Assembly: GCA_012960535.1 (NCBI GenBank)
Contig: DUBB01000007.1
Coordinates: forward strand, 39,625-103,624
Direction: 5' to 3'
Length of the DNA: 64,000 nucleotides
From: Gammaproteobacteria bacterium
GTDB taxonomy: Bacteria; Pseudomonadota; Gammaproteobacteria; Pseudomonadales; Azotimanducaceae
Part shown: positions 8,471-18,384 of the stretch, one piece after another
How the letters are laid out: every line of letters begins with the position of its first letter
Numbering within the stretch: position 1 is the first letter of the stretch
Notes under the pieces: model-generated
Databases searched by the model: none
What the model saw: the letters and a program-made list of their open reading frames with translations, nothing else
Told to the model about the DNA's origin: nothing
Position numbers and translations under genes: made by a program

Positions 8471-9826
8471 CTAACCATTTAGCATATCTTTCAGGGCAGC
8501 CTGGCGCTTTTTCTCGCCGGTAATATATCGAATATATTGACGTGTCTGTTTAGCCATCTTTTTATTGAGCTTTCCTGCCTGGCGAAAAGCGGTCGATGCC
8601 AGGTTCCAGTTTTCCAGCGACATATGTGATATGGCCATCCAGAAAAGAGTATCACTACGATTATCCAATTCATCATCTTCTAGCGCTTTACGGTAAGCTC
8701 CCACAGCTTCCTTATGTCGATCTTGCTGAGCTAAAGCCTGTGCCAGTCGGTAATGGATCTCACCATCTTCATCAAATTCTGAGGCCCTTCGCCAGGCCTC
8801 AATAGCTTTGGTCATTTCCTGGGCCACCGTATAACAAGTCGCTAACAGACGCAGATTCTTCTCATCAATATTAAGTATTTTGTCCTTGAAGCCCTTTTCC
8901 AACACCATAGCCGCTTCATATGAAACATCGGCATTGAGTAACCGCTGGGCCAACATGACAATTTCAGAATTTTTAGCTAGCAGCCCCTGCAAGTAAATCG
9001 CGTAATAAGCGGATAAAGCCCGGCTCTCCCATTCTTTTTCACTATACATTCCTGCAAGGTGCATCCAGTACATTTTTTTAGGAAACCTGACAACCATGGT
9101 TTCCAGCACCCTGATGACATTATCAATATCTTCGAGTTCGTTATATAAGACCACCTGCAGATAAAACCAGTTTTCCTTCATCTCACGACCATCCAGGGCG
9201 ACGATTCGCTCAAGGTCTATAGCCCACTTGAGTGAATCCCGGTATTTTTCCAGCTGGTAATAGGCGGTTGCCTTCAAGTAGGTTACCTGGGCATCAGGTT
9301 TACCATTTAATATCTCCCAACGAACAATGTAGTGAAGGGATCGAGTATAATTTTCCCGCGAATAGTACAGTTGAAATAGTGCCCGCAGGGAGTTTTTTTC
9401 CAGCGCTTCAGTAATAGGGCCTGCCTCCCCCGCCTTCAATACCTGTTCATAAGCTCGAATTGTGTTCGGCACATCACCGAGGGTGTAATAGCCAAATGCC
9501 AGCAGATTCCATAGTTGTGAAAGCTCATTGGAATTAATTCTTCGCTTTTTGGTCAGTGCGAGTAATTTATCTATGCCATCCTGAGGCGTTCCCTTGGGCA
9601 CCGGTACCGGTTCACCTTCCTCTCTAGGCATGGATTCTGGATCAATCATGATCTGAGCTTCGGAAAGGTTCTTGTAGAAGCTCTGACTGATTGCTGGCAC
9701 TCTACGGGGTTTCTTTTTCTTTTCAGTCTCTGCAGCCTGGGAGGAGTTGAAAACAGGAATATCACATACTGTCAGGCTAAAAGCACCCAACATCATTAAT
9801 GTCATCAACTGAATAAACTGCTTCAT
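8471..9826 (-). CDS. TPR-repeat protein closing the TonB operon
   Basis: About 451 residues with an N-terminal hydrophobic signal (MKQFIQLMTLMMLGAFSLTV) and a series of tetratricopeptide-like helix pairs, for example the late LAQALAQQDRHKEAVGAYRK and WMAISHMSLENWNLASTAF. I start it at 9826 rather than at an upstream in-frame codon because a GGAG stands 7 bp before that ATG and a signal peptide then comes first. It begins 13 bp after tonB. In TonB2/TonB3-type loci of Vibrio and Shewanella a secreted TPR protein follows tonB, so it probably acts in the periplasm with this complex; its exact role is not known. Confidence 0.85.
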   Translation of the reverse strand: MKQFIQLMTLMMLGAFSLTVCDIPVFNSSQAAETEKKKKPRRVPAISQSFYKNLSEAQIMIDPESMPREEGEPVPVPKGTPQDGIDKLLALTKKRRINSNELSQLWNLLAFGYYTLGDVPNTIRAYEQVLKAGEAGPITEALEKNSLRALFQLYYSRENYTRSLHYIVRWEILNGKPDAQVTYLKATAYYQLEKYRDSLKWAIDLERIVALDGREMKENWFYLQVVLYNELEDIDNVIRVLETMVVRFPKKMYWMHLAGMYSEKEWESRALSAYYAIYLQGLLAKNSEIVMLAQRLLNADVSYEAAMVLEKGFKDKILNIDEKNLRLLATCYTVAQEMTKAIEAWRRASEFDEDGEIHYRLAQALAQQDRHKEAVGAYRKALEDDELDNRSDTLFWMAISHMSLENWNLASTAFRQAGKLNKKMAKQTRQYIRYITGEKKRQAALKDMLNG

Positions 9827-9839
9827 TCTAAAGCTCCGG

Positions 9840-10490
9840 CTACGAATCTGCCAATTCAAAAATAATTCTGTTCTGTACACCTGTTGTCGCAACTGGCTGG
9901 CCATCGATTACTTTTGGTTTGTATTTAAACTTCACCGCGGCTTTTACAGCAGAATTGTTAAATACCGTATTCGGGCTATCTACGCAATCACCCGGTGCCC
10001 GCATATTAGGAATATAACCACAATTGGATACCACAAAAGGGTCACGAACAGTACCTTGCTCAGTCACCGTAAATTCGACTATTACCCAGCCAGCCATGCC
10101 TCTCGACAAGGCGCGACGAGGGTATTGTGGGGCCACTTTAACAATGGGCAGGTACTCGCCATCGGTAATTCCAAAACCACCTCCGCCAACATCCACACTG
10201 ACACTTAAATCTACATTCGACATCGAAAAACTGGCAGAATCAACGGCTACATTAAAGTTCTGTGGAGGAATATCCGGCGGTGGTTCATCAGGTGGTGGAG
10301 GTTTCTTCGGTTTACGTTGCTTGGTCTGTACTTCCTGATCCTGCTTAACCCGCACAAAATCAACCAGATTACCTATCTTGTCATCGCTAAGCGCATTTTC
10401 AGCACCTTGTATCAGGTATTGCATGAGGTAGAACAATGCCAGGGTTACAAAAACACCTACAATGGTCGAAATACTGAACCTAATTATCAT
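9840..10490 (-). CDS. tonB: Energy transducer TonB (TonB2/TonB3-like)
   Basis: Carries proton-motive energy from ExbB/ExbD to outer-membrane TonB-dependent receptors. The 216 residues show one N-terminal anchor helix (about 4-28), a short proline-rich stretch (61-76, KPPPPDEPPPDIPP) and a C-terminal TonB fold with the YPRRALSRGMAGWVIVEFTV element. The short proline arm is typical of TonB2-class proteins, which often need TtpC to span the periplasm. It lies 11 bp after exbD. A Cys pair around NCGYIP and GDCVD in the C-domain may form a disulfide. Confidence 0.92.
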   Translation of the reverse strand: MIIRFSISTIVGVFVTLALFYLMQYLIQGAENALSDDKIGNLVDFVRVKQDQEVQTKQRKPKKPPPPDEPPPDIPPQNFNVAVDSASFSMSNVDLSVSVDVGGGGFGITDGEYLPIVKVAPQYPRRALSRGMAGWVIVEFTVTEQGTVRDPFVVSNCGYIPNMRAPGDCVDSPNTVFNNSAVKAAVKFKYKPKVIDGQPVATTGVQNRIIFELADS

Positions 10491-10501
10491 GCATTAATCC
10501 T

Positions 10502-10900
10502 TCAATTCTCTTCGGAGGCAATAGCCACCTGAGTAATTCCGATCTGCCTGGCAGACTCCATTATGGCCAGCACATTCTCGACTTTAGAAATACTGTCTGC
10601 CTGGATAACCAATCCACCTTTTGGGTTCTCCGCATGCAGCCTTTCCATGATCGGTCGGACACTTCTGATATCTACCTTTTTCTTATCAATCCAAATCCCA
10701 CTATCCGGACCGACACCTACCAGTAACGACACTGTCTTTTTCATCTCAGCGGTTTTAGTATCCGGCCGATTTATCTCAACCCCTGTCTCTTTGATGAAAG
10801 TCGCCGTAACGATGAAAAAAATAAGCATGATAAATACAACGTCCAGCATCGGCGTTAAATCTGCTACTTTTTCATCTGTCTGAGTCTTTAATTTTCGCAT
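10502..10900 (-). CDS. exbD: Biopolymer transport protein ExbD
   Basis: Inner-membrane partner in the TonB proton channel. The 132 residues have one transmembrane helix (about 17-37) holding the conserved proton-path Asp20 in the sequence TPMLDVVFIMLIFF, then a periplasmic domain ending in the usual ITQVAIASEE strand. It sits 30 bp after exbB and 11 bp before tonB, in the same transcript. Confidence 0.93.
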   Translation of the reverse strand: MRKLKTQTDEKVADLTPMLDVVFIMLIFFIVTATFIKETGVEINRPDTKTAEMKKTVSLLVGVGPDSGIWIDKKKVDIRSVRPIMERLHAENPKGGLVIQADSISKVENVLAIMESARQIGITQVAIASEEN

Positions 10901-10930
10901 TCTACCTAACCGTTATACATCGCTATAGAT

Positions 10931-11446
10931 TCAGTGATCAGCCGTAAGAGTGTCTTCCAGGAAATTAGATTCCGCCTCTACTTTGCTGACAAGAAAAGTG
11001 TTAGCCAGTACGCCTGAGAGTGTCGCTACCATGCCAGACATCGTCGGGATGGTAGCCATGGAAACACCAGCGGCCATTGAACGCGCGTTACCGCCTGAGT
11101 AGGTCATCGCTTCAAATACGGAAACCATACCTGTTACTGTGCCGAGCAGGCCCAGCAGAGGCAACAGAGCAATTAAGGTCTTAATCACGCCCATATTAGC
11201 TTTCAGCCTTTCATTCACTTCGGATATAAGGCGTTCTCTGATCAAGCGAGCAGTCCAGGATTTTCGCTCCGGTCGCCCTTCCCAATATTCCAATGCAGCA
11301 CCGACGTCTTTTCTATGTTCAGTACGAATAAACCAATAGCGTTCACAGATGACCGCCCACATGAAGAACGTGGCGCCTGCAATCAGGTACAAAACCTGAC
11401 CGCCTGCTTCCATGAACGTCCGAATTGCGACTATAATTTCTTCCAC
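10931..11446 (-). CDS. exbB: MotA/TolQ/ExbB proton-channel protein (ExbB2 type)
   Basis: A 171-residue channel subunit with three helices: residues 13-33, then a pair around LIALLPLLGLLGTVTGMVSVF and MATIPTMSGMVATLSGVLANTFLV, the signature blocks of the ExbB/TolQ family. It is the short ExbB that works with ExbD and TonB. It starts 2 bp after the ttpC stop, so translation is probably coupled. Two ExbB-family proteins in one operon is the hallmark of the TtpC-containing TonB2 systems. Confidence 0.9.
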   Translation of the reverse strand: MEEIIVAIRTFMEAGGQVLYLIAGATFFMWAVICERYWFIRTEHRKDVGAALEYWEGRPERKSWTARLIRERLISEVNERLKANMGVIKTLIALLPLLGLLGTVTGMVSVFEAMTYSGGNARSMAAGVSMATIPTMSGMVATLSGVLANTFLVSKVEAESNFLEDTLTADH

Positions 11447-11448
11447 AA

Positions 11449-12825
11449 CTAGCCGCCTGTCTTTTCCGCATGCTCGGCGATCAAACCGCCGCTCTGCTCA
11501 TTGAGAATTTGCATAATACCCTGTGCACGTGTATTCACGAAGTAATGCAGCAGCACGGTTGGAATAGCAACAGTCAAGCCCAGTACCGTCGTTACAAGCG
11601 CCTGCGAAATACCACCCGCCATCGTCTTTGGATCACCTGTGCCAAACAATGTAATGGCCTGGAAGGTCACAATCATACCGATAACCGTACCCAGCAGGCC
11701 TAACAGAGGCGCCACCATCGAGATTATCTTAATGAAGCCAATAAAACGGTTAATGCTAGGTTGTTCCTTGAGTATCCCTTCATCAATTTTAAGCATCAAA
11801 GTTTCTGAATCCACAGCCTTGTTATCTTCATAAATTGCTAGAATCCGTCCAAGGGGATTCTTCATGTTGGCCGTATCAGGGTTCTTCGCCTGGCGGTTAA
11901 CACTCATTCCAACCAAAGTCAGGGCAGTGAACTTGTAAATAGCAATTGCCAAAGCAATGACGCCAAGGAAAATAATGACGTAGCCGGGTGTACCGCCCTG
12001 ATGGACTCTTTCCTCGAGGGTGGGCACCTGTACCTGTAGTGCCAGGAGTTGTCCCCGGGTCGGATCCAGTCCAAACGGAACGTATCCGGAAGTAGCAGCA
12101 CCCAGTTCAACCGTGGAATCCACAAACCGCGCTGACGGTTGTTTAGGCAGCTCTGCAATAATCTGGTTATCGATATCGTAGGCAACGTAACCACCTTCAC
12201 TGATCAGGTTGAAAGCGCCTATACGAATAACGTCCTGTTCTTTCTCCTCTCCGTCCAGTTTGATGACATTGGCCCTGAAACGGCTGACTTTGGCCGATTC
12301 AGTCATCTCTTCCTGCATCAGAAACCAGAGCCTTTCAATCTCTTGGATTGTCGCCAGTTTAGAACTCTTACCCATGGATTTTGCGAAATCGCTCAACCAC
12401 TCACCCCGACCCGGCAGTTCTGCACTAATAATTGAACCCTCGAAAACGCCCTGGGTATCCCCGCTGACCTGCTGCAATACGCCAAATAACTCGCGCAATG
12501 AACCGAGTCGCTTCGCCAGGATCTCTTGCTGAGCCGCTATATTCTGCTCATTTTTTTCAAATTGGGCTTCGAGTCGTTCAGATCGGGCCTCTTCATTTGC
12601 CTGCTGCCTTCGACCATTTCGCAACGCCTGATTCTGCCTCGACTTGTCGGCGAGAAATTCCTTCTCGCGACGTTGGTTGATACGGCCATTAACAACCTTG
12701 CCTTCCTTTACCATGTTTAACAGTTCCGAAAGCGAACTCGCTTGCACTGCCTCTTCTGCTGCCTGAGCACCAAAGCTCGCTATTAACAGCAATCCTGCCA
12801 GATTCTTTAACAAAAATTTCATCAC
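11449..12825 (-). CDS. ttpC: TtpC-like long ExbB-family protein
   Basis: A 458-residue inner-membrane protein with a signal peptide (MMKFLLKNLAGLLLIASFGAQA), a charged coiled-coil periplasmic region (about residues 45-135, rich in Glu, Gln and Arg), a globular middle, and a C-terminal MotA/TolQ/ExbB channel domain with MVAPLLGLLGTVIGMIVTF. In Vibrio, TtpC is required for TonB2-dependent uptake of iron-siderophores and links the short TonB to its receptors. It abuts the DUF3450 gene with no spacer and stands 2 bp before exbB. Size and order match known ttpC loci, so the call is firm by family; the substrate is unknown. Confidence 0.88.
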   Translation of the reverse strand: MMKFLLKNLAGLLLIASFGAQAAEEAVQASSLSELLNMVKEGKVVNGRINQRREKEFLADKSRQNQALRNGRRQQANEEARSERLEAQFEKNEQNIAAQQEILAKRLGSLRELFGVLQQVSGDTQGVFEGSIISAELPGRGEWLSDFAKSMGKSSKLATIQEIERLWFLMQEEMTESAKVSRFRANVIKLDGEEKEQDVIRIGAFNLISEGGYVAYDIDNQIIAELPKQPSARFVDSTVELGAATSGYVPFGLDPTRGQLLALQVQVPTLEERVHQGGTPGYVIIFLGVIALAIAIYKFTALTLVGMSVNRQAKNPDTANMKNPLGRILAIYEDNKAVDSETLMLKIDEGILKEQPSINRFIGFIKIISMVAPLLGLLGTVIGMIVTFQAITLFGTGDPKTMAGGISQALVTTVLGLTVAIPTVLLHYFVNTRAQGIMQILNEQSGGLIAEHAEKTGG

Positions 12826-13602
12826 CTACTCTCCTGCCGCTCTTACTGGTAGTTTCACAAGGTCCGCTGTTTTGGTCTTGCGCGCTATACGTAGCGCGTC
12901 TCTAACGCCCGCCCTGTATTCATCTCCTAGGATCACCCAGTCACGCTTGCTATTATCCCAGACACCGGTGGTTTCACCATTCAACGTCTGAAAAACCAGC
13001 GAAACGCGCCCCCACTTCAACATGTCGACCGAAGTTGACTTTCCATTGACATCAATCATGTCTGTGTAGGGCTCAATAGTGGAACCATAGGCATTTTCAA
13101 CCTGATAGGCCTGCATAACCTGGCTGAACTTTTCAGCTACGCTGACATCAGCCCGATCCAGAGTCTCGCGAAGAAACGCGATTCGATCGTCGCGTTCGTC
13201 CATAAGGAAGGGCACATCGAGCTCAACAAATTTAGCCAGATTATCTATCATCCTTTCAATCAGGGGACCGATCTGCCTTTCGATCACGGTGACACTGTCA
13301 ATAGAATTAGCAAGTTCAGCCAGCTCTTCATTCTGATTTCTGATCAGTCTCTCCTGCTGAAGGTTGTATACTTTCAAACCATCAACGATTTTCATCACCC
13401 TTTTATATTGCGACAGCAGATCGCGGGTATCATCTTTAAGCTCATCTATTTTAGCTTGGGATCTCTTCCCTTCTAGGGTTGTGGCCTCTCGAATCCCCAA
13501 TACTTCATCAAGACTTTGTGCTTGTACTGTTATTACCGATACCAATGACACCAAGAGGAGCAGTGCTGCTAACAGCCCTGAACTGGATTGCAGTTGTTTC
13601 AT
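12826..13602 (-). CDS. DUF3450 family periplasmic coiled-coil protein, first gene of the TonB operon
   Basis: About 258 residues. A signal peptide (LLAALLLLVSLVSVITVQA) is followed by a long coiled coil (about residues 30-110) and a C-terminal domain with WGRVSLVFQTLNGE, the typical end of DUF3450 proteins. I start it at 13602 (MKQLQSSSG) because AGG stands 7 bp before that ATG and the signal peptide then lies at the N-terminus; a longer in-frame reading would put 45 polar residues in front. DUF3450 proteins head TtpC/ExbB/ExbD/TonB operons in several gammaproteobacteria. The biochemical role is not known; a scaffold for TtpC is my inference. Confidence 0.85.
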   Translation of the reverse strand: MKQLQSSSGLLAALLLLVSLVSVITVQAQSLDEVLGIREATTLEGKRSQAKIDELKDDTRDLLSQYKRVMKIVDGLKVYNLQQERLIRNQNEELAELANSIDSVTVIERQIGPLIERMIDNLAKFVELDVPFLMDERDDRIAFLRETLDRADVSVAEKFSQVMQAYQVENAYGSTIEPYTDMIDVNGKSTSVDMLKWGRVSLVFQTLNGETTGVWDNSKRDWVILGDEYRAGVRDALRIARKTKTADLVKLPVRAAGE

Positions 13603-13723
13603 GATCTTACCTATTCGGATTATTACTCTTATGAACTTGTCTTCTGTAAGCCTTACCTTTAGTTCTACAGCGTTTCTGGCATTGCTCACAAAATACACAG
13701 TCGAAGGATGTAGAAGCATCCAT

Positions 13724-13740
13724 TGTTTGTCAAGCAAACA
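13724..13740. promoter_or_regulatory. 17-bp perfect inverted repeat over a -35-like TTGACA, upstream of the TonB operon
   Basis: TGTTTG-TCAAG-CAAACA has two perfect 6-bp arms around a 5-bp centre. On the minus strand the centre reads through TTGACA (13734-13729), a perfect sigma-70 -35 box, about 127 bp before the DUF3450 start. No good -10 lies 17 bp on, so the promoter is unproven. It does not resemble a Fur box. A repressor or activator site is an inference from its symmetry and place. Confidence 0.3.
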
Positions 13741-13831
13741 GTATAAGGATATTCACTTATGCACTAAAACTTTAGGAAATAGCACAGAATTCCTGTTTTT
13801 TCTGTATTAGCATGCAAAACACGCGCGGTTA

Positions 13832-14536
13832 TTATAAGGACTCTTTCTCATCGTGCAAACCAAATAACGCCTTTTTAGCAATTTTAGTATCAAAATCGCC
13901 TGAGCCAATAAGTGACTCACCCACTGCAAAACCCGCTTTCACACCGGGCCTGGCCAGCAAGGCCTGATACCAGCGTTCTACGCTGGGGTAATCCTGCAGG
14001 TCAATGCCATGCCGTTCATGCCTGAAAACCCACGCCAGGCAGGCGATATCGGCAATGCTGTATTCGCCTGCCAGGAATCGACGGCGCGCCAGTTGAAGAT
14101 TAAGCACATCATACAAGCGCGCACATTCCGCCTGGTAGCGCTGGATCGCATATTCATGTCTGTCTTGTGCATACAAACGGAAGTGATGAGCCTGGCCCGC
14201 TATAGGCCCTAATCCACCGACCTGCCAGAACAACCATTGCATACAAGTCATTCTGGCATCAGCTTCTTGCGGCATTAACCGCTGATGCTTTTCCGCCAGA
14301 TACAAAAGAATTGCTCCGGATTCAAATATCATGCGCTTTTCCTCACCCTGGGTCGGGCAATGGTCTACCAGCGCAGGAATCTTGTGATTGGGTGATATAG
14401 CGACAAAATCAGCATGATGTTGTTCTCCCACGGAGATATTGACCGGGCAGAGATTGTAAGGCAGCTCAAGTTCTTCCAGCGCAATGGAAACTTTGTATCC
14501 GTTCGGTGTTGGCCAGAAATAAAAATCGTAAGCCAC
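13832..14536 (-). CDS. Glutathione S-transferase, Nu/YfcG-like
   Basis: Cytosolic thiol-disulfide or conjugating enzyme. The 234 residues begin with the thioredoxin-like N-domain: FYFWPTPNGYKVSIALEELELPY, then the cis-Pro glutathione loop HKIPALVD and the FESGAILLYLAEK helix. The helical C-domain holds the ILLYLAEKHQRLMPQ to DIACLAWVF core. The TPNGYKV start is the one seen in E. coli YfcG and YghU, which reduce disulfides with glutathione. It lies 12 bp after the dienelactone hydrolase gene on the same strand, so the two are probably co-transcribed. The substrate is unknown. Confidence 0.87.
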   Translation of the reverse strand: MAYDFYFWPTPNGYKVSIALEELELPYNLCPVNISVGEQHHADFVAISPNHKIPALVDHCPTQGEEKRMIFESGAILLYLAEKHQRLMPQEADARMTCMQWLFWQVGGLGPIAGQAHHFRLYAQDRHEYAIQRYQAECARLYDVLNLQLARRRFLAGEYSIADIACLAWVFRHERHGIDLQDYPSVERWYQALLARPGVKAGFAVGESLIGSGDFDTKIAKKALFGLHDEKESL

Positions 14537-14548
14537 TGGGCGCTCCTG

Positions 14549-15223
14549 TCAGTCTAAATGAGCAGCAAAAAACTCCAGGCTCCGACTTAGTGCCAGATCT
14601 GCTGCTGCAGCATCGAAACTGGCCCTGTGATTACAGTTAAACCCGTGGTCCGCTTCATAGACATGAACATCTGAATCCAGGCAGGCCTCAGCAACAGCGT
14701 TAACCTCGGCCATCGGGATATGAGCATCCAACCGGCCAAAGTGAAACAGTACCGGCACCTTCGCGGACCGGTCCAATTCACCGCTGACACCACCACCATA
14801 ATAACTAACGGCACATTCTATACCTGCCAGTTCACAACTCGCCAGCCAGCTCATCAAGCCACCAAAACAATATCCGACCAGCCCGGTTTTATGATCTCCA
14901 TTGAGATAATCTATAGCAGCCTGAATATCCAGCAAGGTCTCATTGATCCTCAGCTTACCTCGGGCTATATCCACACCCTGCATCATGTCAGAACCACCAT
15001 AACCCAATTCAATGCCTGGTTTGACACGGTCGAATAACGCCGGCGCAAGCGCTCGATAACCATCGGCAGCATAACCATCACAGACCTCCCTGATATGGGC
15101 ATTAACACCAAATATTTCCTGAATAACCACAATCGCCCCTTTGGCGGGTTGGTCTGGCTCTGCGAGATAACCCTTGAACAGATGCTCATCTGCACTTGAC
15201 AGCTGAACTTGACGACTAGTCAT
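14549..15223 (-). CDS. Dienelactone hydrolase family protein
   Basis: Alpha/beta-hydrolase with a Cys nucleophile. The 224 residues show the triad Cys119 in GYCFGG, Asp166 in GRLDAHIP and His193 in ADHGF, plus Glu36 in QEIFGVN that gates the Cys in the model enzyme. DLH proper opens dienelactone in chloroaromatic breakdown; most chromosomal relatives act on other, unknown esters. A GGGGAG 6 bp before ATG 15223 gives a strong ribosome site, which is the tail of a 49-codon ORF described separately. GST follows by 12 bp. Confidence 0.88.
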   Translation of the reverse strand: MTSRQVQLSSADEHLFKGYLAEPDQPAKGAIVVIQEIFGVNAHIREVCDGYAADGYRALAPALFDRVKPGIELGYGGSDMMQGVDIARGKLRINETLLDIQAAIDYLNGDHKTGLVGYCFGGLMSWLASCELAGIECAVSYYGGGVSGELDRSAKVPVLFHFGRLDAHIPMAEVNAVAEACLDSDVHVYEADHGFNCNHRASFDAAAADLALSRSLEFFAAHLD

Positions 15224-15226
15224 GCT

Positions 15227-15376
15227 TTACTCCCCTCTTATTGTCTCGGTTGTTTGATTTTGATTAACTTCGAGTTTGTTTAATTTCACAGCCATAACGC
15301 CTATTAATTGCTTATCAAGGCAAGCTGTTATCTGCAGGGTCGCGAATCCACCTACTTCAATCCTTTGAATGCTCAT
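15227..15376 (-). CDS. Possible 49-residue small protein or leader ORF ahead of dienelactone hydrolase
   Basis: ATG at 15376 follows a strong AGGGGGT 6 bp upstream; the ORF runs 49 codons and stops with TAA 3 bp before the dienelactone hydrolase ATG, its end providing the next gene's ribosome site. The product begins MSIQRIEVGGFATLQ and ends in ETIRGE; it has no membrane segment or motif I recognise. Its placement suggests a coupled small gene, but chance remains possible. The rest of the 260-bp spacer to the M16C gene holds nothing else I can name. Confidence 0.38.
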   Translation of the reverse strand: MSIQRIEVGGFATLQITACLDKQLIGVMAVKLNKLEVNQNQTTETIRGE

Positions 15377-15483
15377 GCTGCTACCCCCTTACCCAGGATT
15401 TCCTGGCACATCAAATGGCACAAGCAGAGCCTGCTTAAACCTGTGCAGCAACAACCAGCACCAATACAGAAACCCATGGCTAT

Positions 15484-18384
15484 TCATACTCGATGAACCT
15501 CGAAATTCTTCAACAGACTATGTTTATCAGCAGATCCAGTAACCACCGATCGAGCGATCTCTCCCTGTAAATACTGAACTGCGACGCGCTGCACATCTTC
15601 GGCGGTAACCTTCAGAATTTCTCGGCGCTGAGTACCTCGCCAATCAGCATCACGGCCATGCAGGGCCAGGTGAAATGACTGCCGGGCTTCTCCTGCAGGT
15701 GAACCGGGTGCGTCTATTGTGCTGGCAATGCCAAGAATAGCTTCTTCCACTGCAGCACCGTCTACCTGCTGCTGCCTGGCCCAGAGGATGGCGTCATCGA
15801 ATATCTCATAGGTTTTTTCCAGTTCTGGATCTCGATAAGAATAAAGCCTGAATACCCCGCTGTTAGCATCAAAGTTTGCGCCGCCCCCATAAGCCCCACC
15901 TTTTTCCCTGATCTCACTATGCAGATAATGATTGCGCAGGACGCTGGCCAATACACTGAGCGCTGCACTATCAGCATCTGAGACAGGCAATGCAGCATAA
16001 GCCAGAGCACAGAAGTTCACTTGGGTATTGGTAATATAAGCTGTATCTGAATTGCTACCGCGCTCATTCAGCACAATCCTGCTGCTCGGCAAGGCGGCTC
16101 GATCCGGCCACAGGTTCAAGAGTGCCTGGCACAGATCCTCCGACTGATCGGCGTCGGATATCAGCAACTGGACTTTTCCAGAATTCAAAAGCAATTCATG
16201 CAAGACGGTCAACTGATCTGCCAGGATGGCAGGTCCCGACTTGTGAACCTGTTGATCGAGCCTCTTTAGATGCTCAAGTCCGGCCAATCCACTCAATCGA
16301 TGGTTAATAGCAGCCACCGGGCTAAACCAGGCAGAGGCGGCCAGCATGGCAAGACTATGGCCCTGCCCGGTCACCCCCATTTCCCGCCTCGCTCGAATCT
16401 GCCCGACCAGATCTACAATTCGGTCCTGTTCATCAAAACGAACCGTCTCCAGTGTTTCTTTGAGCAACGTCAGCATTGGTATCGCATTACGTCGCAATGC
16501 TCGACTGCCCAGTACAAAAAAAGCACGTTGGTGAGTGTAGTCGTTAACACAGGACCTTAAAGAACTATAGGCACTCAAACCACCGGTAATGGCATGCTGG
16601 ACATCCTGGGTTTCCAGGTAATTACGGCCACCGCTACCTAACTCGCCGATTAACTGTCCCAATAAAGGCAGTATCTGCCATTGTTCTTCTCTGAGGCCGG
16701 CAGCTTCGGTAACGATCTGGTGGTATACCAGGCCATTGCAACTGGCTTCATAACGTGTGATACCCGATGTGGACGTGGGCTCGGGATAGCTAACCAGATC
16801 CGGAATATCTGACAGCGTGACGCTGGGCAATACGGATAAATCTTCCGGCAGTGCCTGCCGTTCATTCAAATCCTGGCTCTGCTTTAGAATATCCTGACGT
16901 TGAAGATCAGTCAGGCCGTTTTTAATCAGGTCCAATCGCTGGCTTTCCTGCTCATCCTGAAGTTGGGACAGCTGGGAGTCCGGCACCATGGTTAGACGAA
17001 CCCTATGCGCATTGTTCAATAGTAAATCCTTCACCTGGGTCTTGATAAATTCAGGATCTTCTATATCTCTGCGTAGCTTTTCCAAAGCACTGTCTAGATC
17101 CAGCAGGTTCATCGGGCTTCCCCGGTGTACCGCAGCAGACATACAGGAAAAAATGAGCTGCAACCCATAGGGCATACCATCACCACCGATTTCTCGCTGC
17201 GACAGTTCGAGTTGATGCAGTACCGCTTCCAGGCGGTCTTTGGCAATACCATCCTCAGCGACCTGCTTCAACACATCCAGAATCAATGCCTGTAAGTCAT
17301 CTGCATGCTCAGCTTCACTGCCTTCAACCCCACAGACAAAGCTCATCTCATGATTGTTTTCCTCCAAACCGGTCAGCGGCGATACCGCCGTACTATGAGA
17401 AAAACCTTCCAGAGCCAGCCTAAGCGGGGATGCGCTGGTATCCAGCAAGGCATCCGATAACAGATTAGCGGTTAACAGATTCTCAAGATCTGTGTTCTTG
17501 CCTAATAACCAGGCCAGGACAATGTGGGTTTTTGCAGCCGTTTCCTGTCCATCAACGGCATAAGACTCAGTCACCTCAATAGGCACTGACATTCGTTTTT
17601 CAGGTGGAACCTCGATGACGGTGTCACGACGCTGAAATCGCTGCAAAGCACGTTCTTCAAAAATAGCCTGCAGCGCTTCCACCTCTATATCACCGAAAGT
17701 CATTAATACTGCGTTACTTGGATGATAGTGTGTCTTATAGAAGTCAAGCAATGCCGGATAGGTCAGAGAGGGGATATCTGATGGATCGCCACCGCTGTTA
17801 TAGTGATAGGTCACACTGGGGAATAAGTGCTTTTGCAATTGATCCAAAAGCATCGATACGGGTGAACTCATGGCACCTTTCATTTCATTATAGACAACGC
17901 CCTTATAGACTAAATTCGAAGCGCTATTGTCAGGTTCCTTAAATTCAAGGCGATGGCCCTCCTGAGCAAAATCAAGCGGATCCAGCCGGCTGAAAAATAC
18001 CGCATCCAGATAAACATCCAGGAGATTGAAAAAATCCTTACGGTTAGTGCTGGCAAAAGGATAAGCCGTATAATCACTGGTGGTAAAAGCATTCATGAAA
18101 GTATTCAAAGATCGCCTTAACATCAGGAAAAAAGGATCTCGGACCGGAAATCGCTCACTGCCACACAATGCCGTATGCTCAAGAATATGAGCGACCCCAG
18201 TTGAATCCGTAGGTACCGTTCGCAGCGCAACCATAAACACATTTTCTTGATGATCCGAAGCAAGGTGCAAGTGCCGCGCGCCGGTCGCTACATGCTCATA
18301 TTCCAGCATTTCAAGGTTTAAACTGGCTATCTGTCGACTTTGGACCAGACGAAACGGCAATGACTTCTCTACTGCCATGGTCAT
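15484..18384 (-). CDS. M16C zinc metalloprotease (presequence-protease/insulinase family)
   Basis: A 966-residue peptidase that degrades short peptides inside a closed chamber. The inverted zinc motif HILEH is at residues 66-70, with the third ligand Glu in the [11 protein letters not shown] helix near 166. The [18 protein letters not shown] block after the zinc motif is characteristic of the PreP/M16C group rather than of PtrA. The C-terminal half is the usual inactive twin, including [11 protein letters not shown]. No signal peptide is seen, so it should be cytosolic. The start overlaps the stop of the upstream symporter by 4 bp (ATGA), making a two-gene unit. Confidence 0.92.
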   Translation of the reverse strand: MTMAVEKSLPFRLVQSRQIASLNLEMLEYEHVATGARHLHLASDHQENVFMVALRTVPTDSTGVAHILEHTALCGSERFPVRDPFFLMLRRSLNTFMNAFTTSDYTAYPFASTNRKDFFNLLDVYLDAVFFSRLDPLDFAQEGHRLEFKEPDNSASNLVYKGVVYNEMKGAMSSPVSMLLDQLQKHLFPSVTYHYNSGGDPSDIPSLTYPALLDFYKTHYHPSNAVLMTFGDIEVEALQAIFEERALQRFQRRDTVIEVPPEKRMSVPIEVTESYAVDGQETAAKTHIVLAWLLGKNTDLENLLTANLLSDALLDTSASPLRLALEGFSHSTAVSPLTGLEENNHEMSFVCGVEGSEAEHADDLQALILDVLKQVAEDGIAKDRLEAVLHQLELSQREIGGDGMPYGLQLIFSCMSAAVHRGSPMNLLDLDSALEKLRRDIEDPEFIKTQVKDLLLNNAHRVRLTMVPDSQLSQLQDEQESQRLDLIKNGLTDLQRQDILKQSQDLNERQALPEDLSVLPSVTLSDIPDLVSYPEPTSTSGITRYEASCNGLVYHQIVTEAAGLREEQWQILPLLGQLIGELGSGGRNYLETQDVQHAITGGLSAYSSLRSCVNDYTHQRAFFVLGSRALRRNAIPMLTLLKETLETVRFDEQDRIVDLVGQIRARREMGVTGQGHSLAMLAASAWFSPVAAINHRLSGLAGLEHLKRLDQQVHKSGPAILADQLTVLHELLLNSGKVQLLISDADQSEDLCQALLNLWPDRAALPSSRIVLNERGSNSDTAYITNTQVNFCALAYAALPVSDADSAALSVLASVLRNHYLHSEIREKGGAYGGGANFDANSGVFRLYSYRDPELEKTYEIFDDAILWARQQQVDGAAVEEAILGIASTIDAPGSPAGEARQSFHLALHGRDADWRGTQRREILKVTAEDVQRVAVQYLQGEIARSVVTGSADKHSLLKNFEVHRV

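Noticed and set aside
13744..13761. The 18-mer TAAGGATATTCACTTATG occurs here and again at 44672-44689 (lrp ribosome site and ATG)
   Set aside because: An 18-bp match in an AT-biased 64-kb window is near what chance allows, and the first copy is followed by a stop after one more codon.
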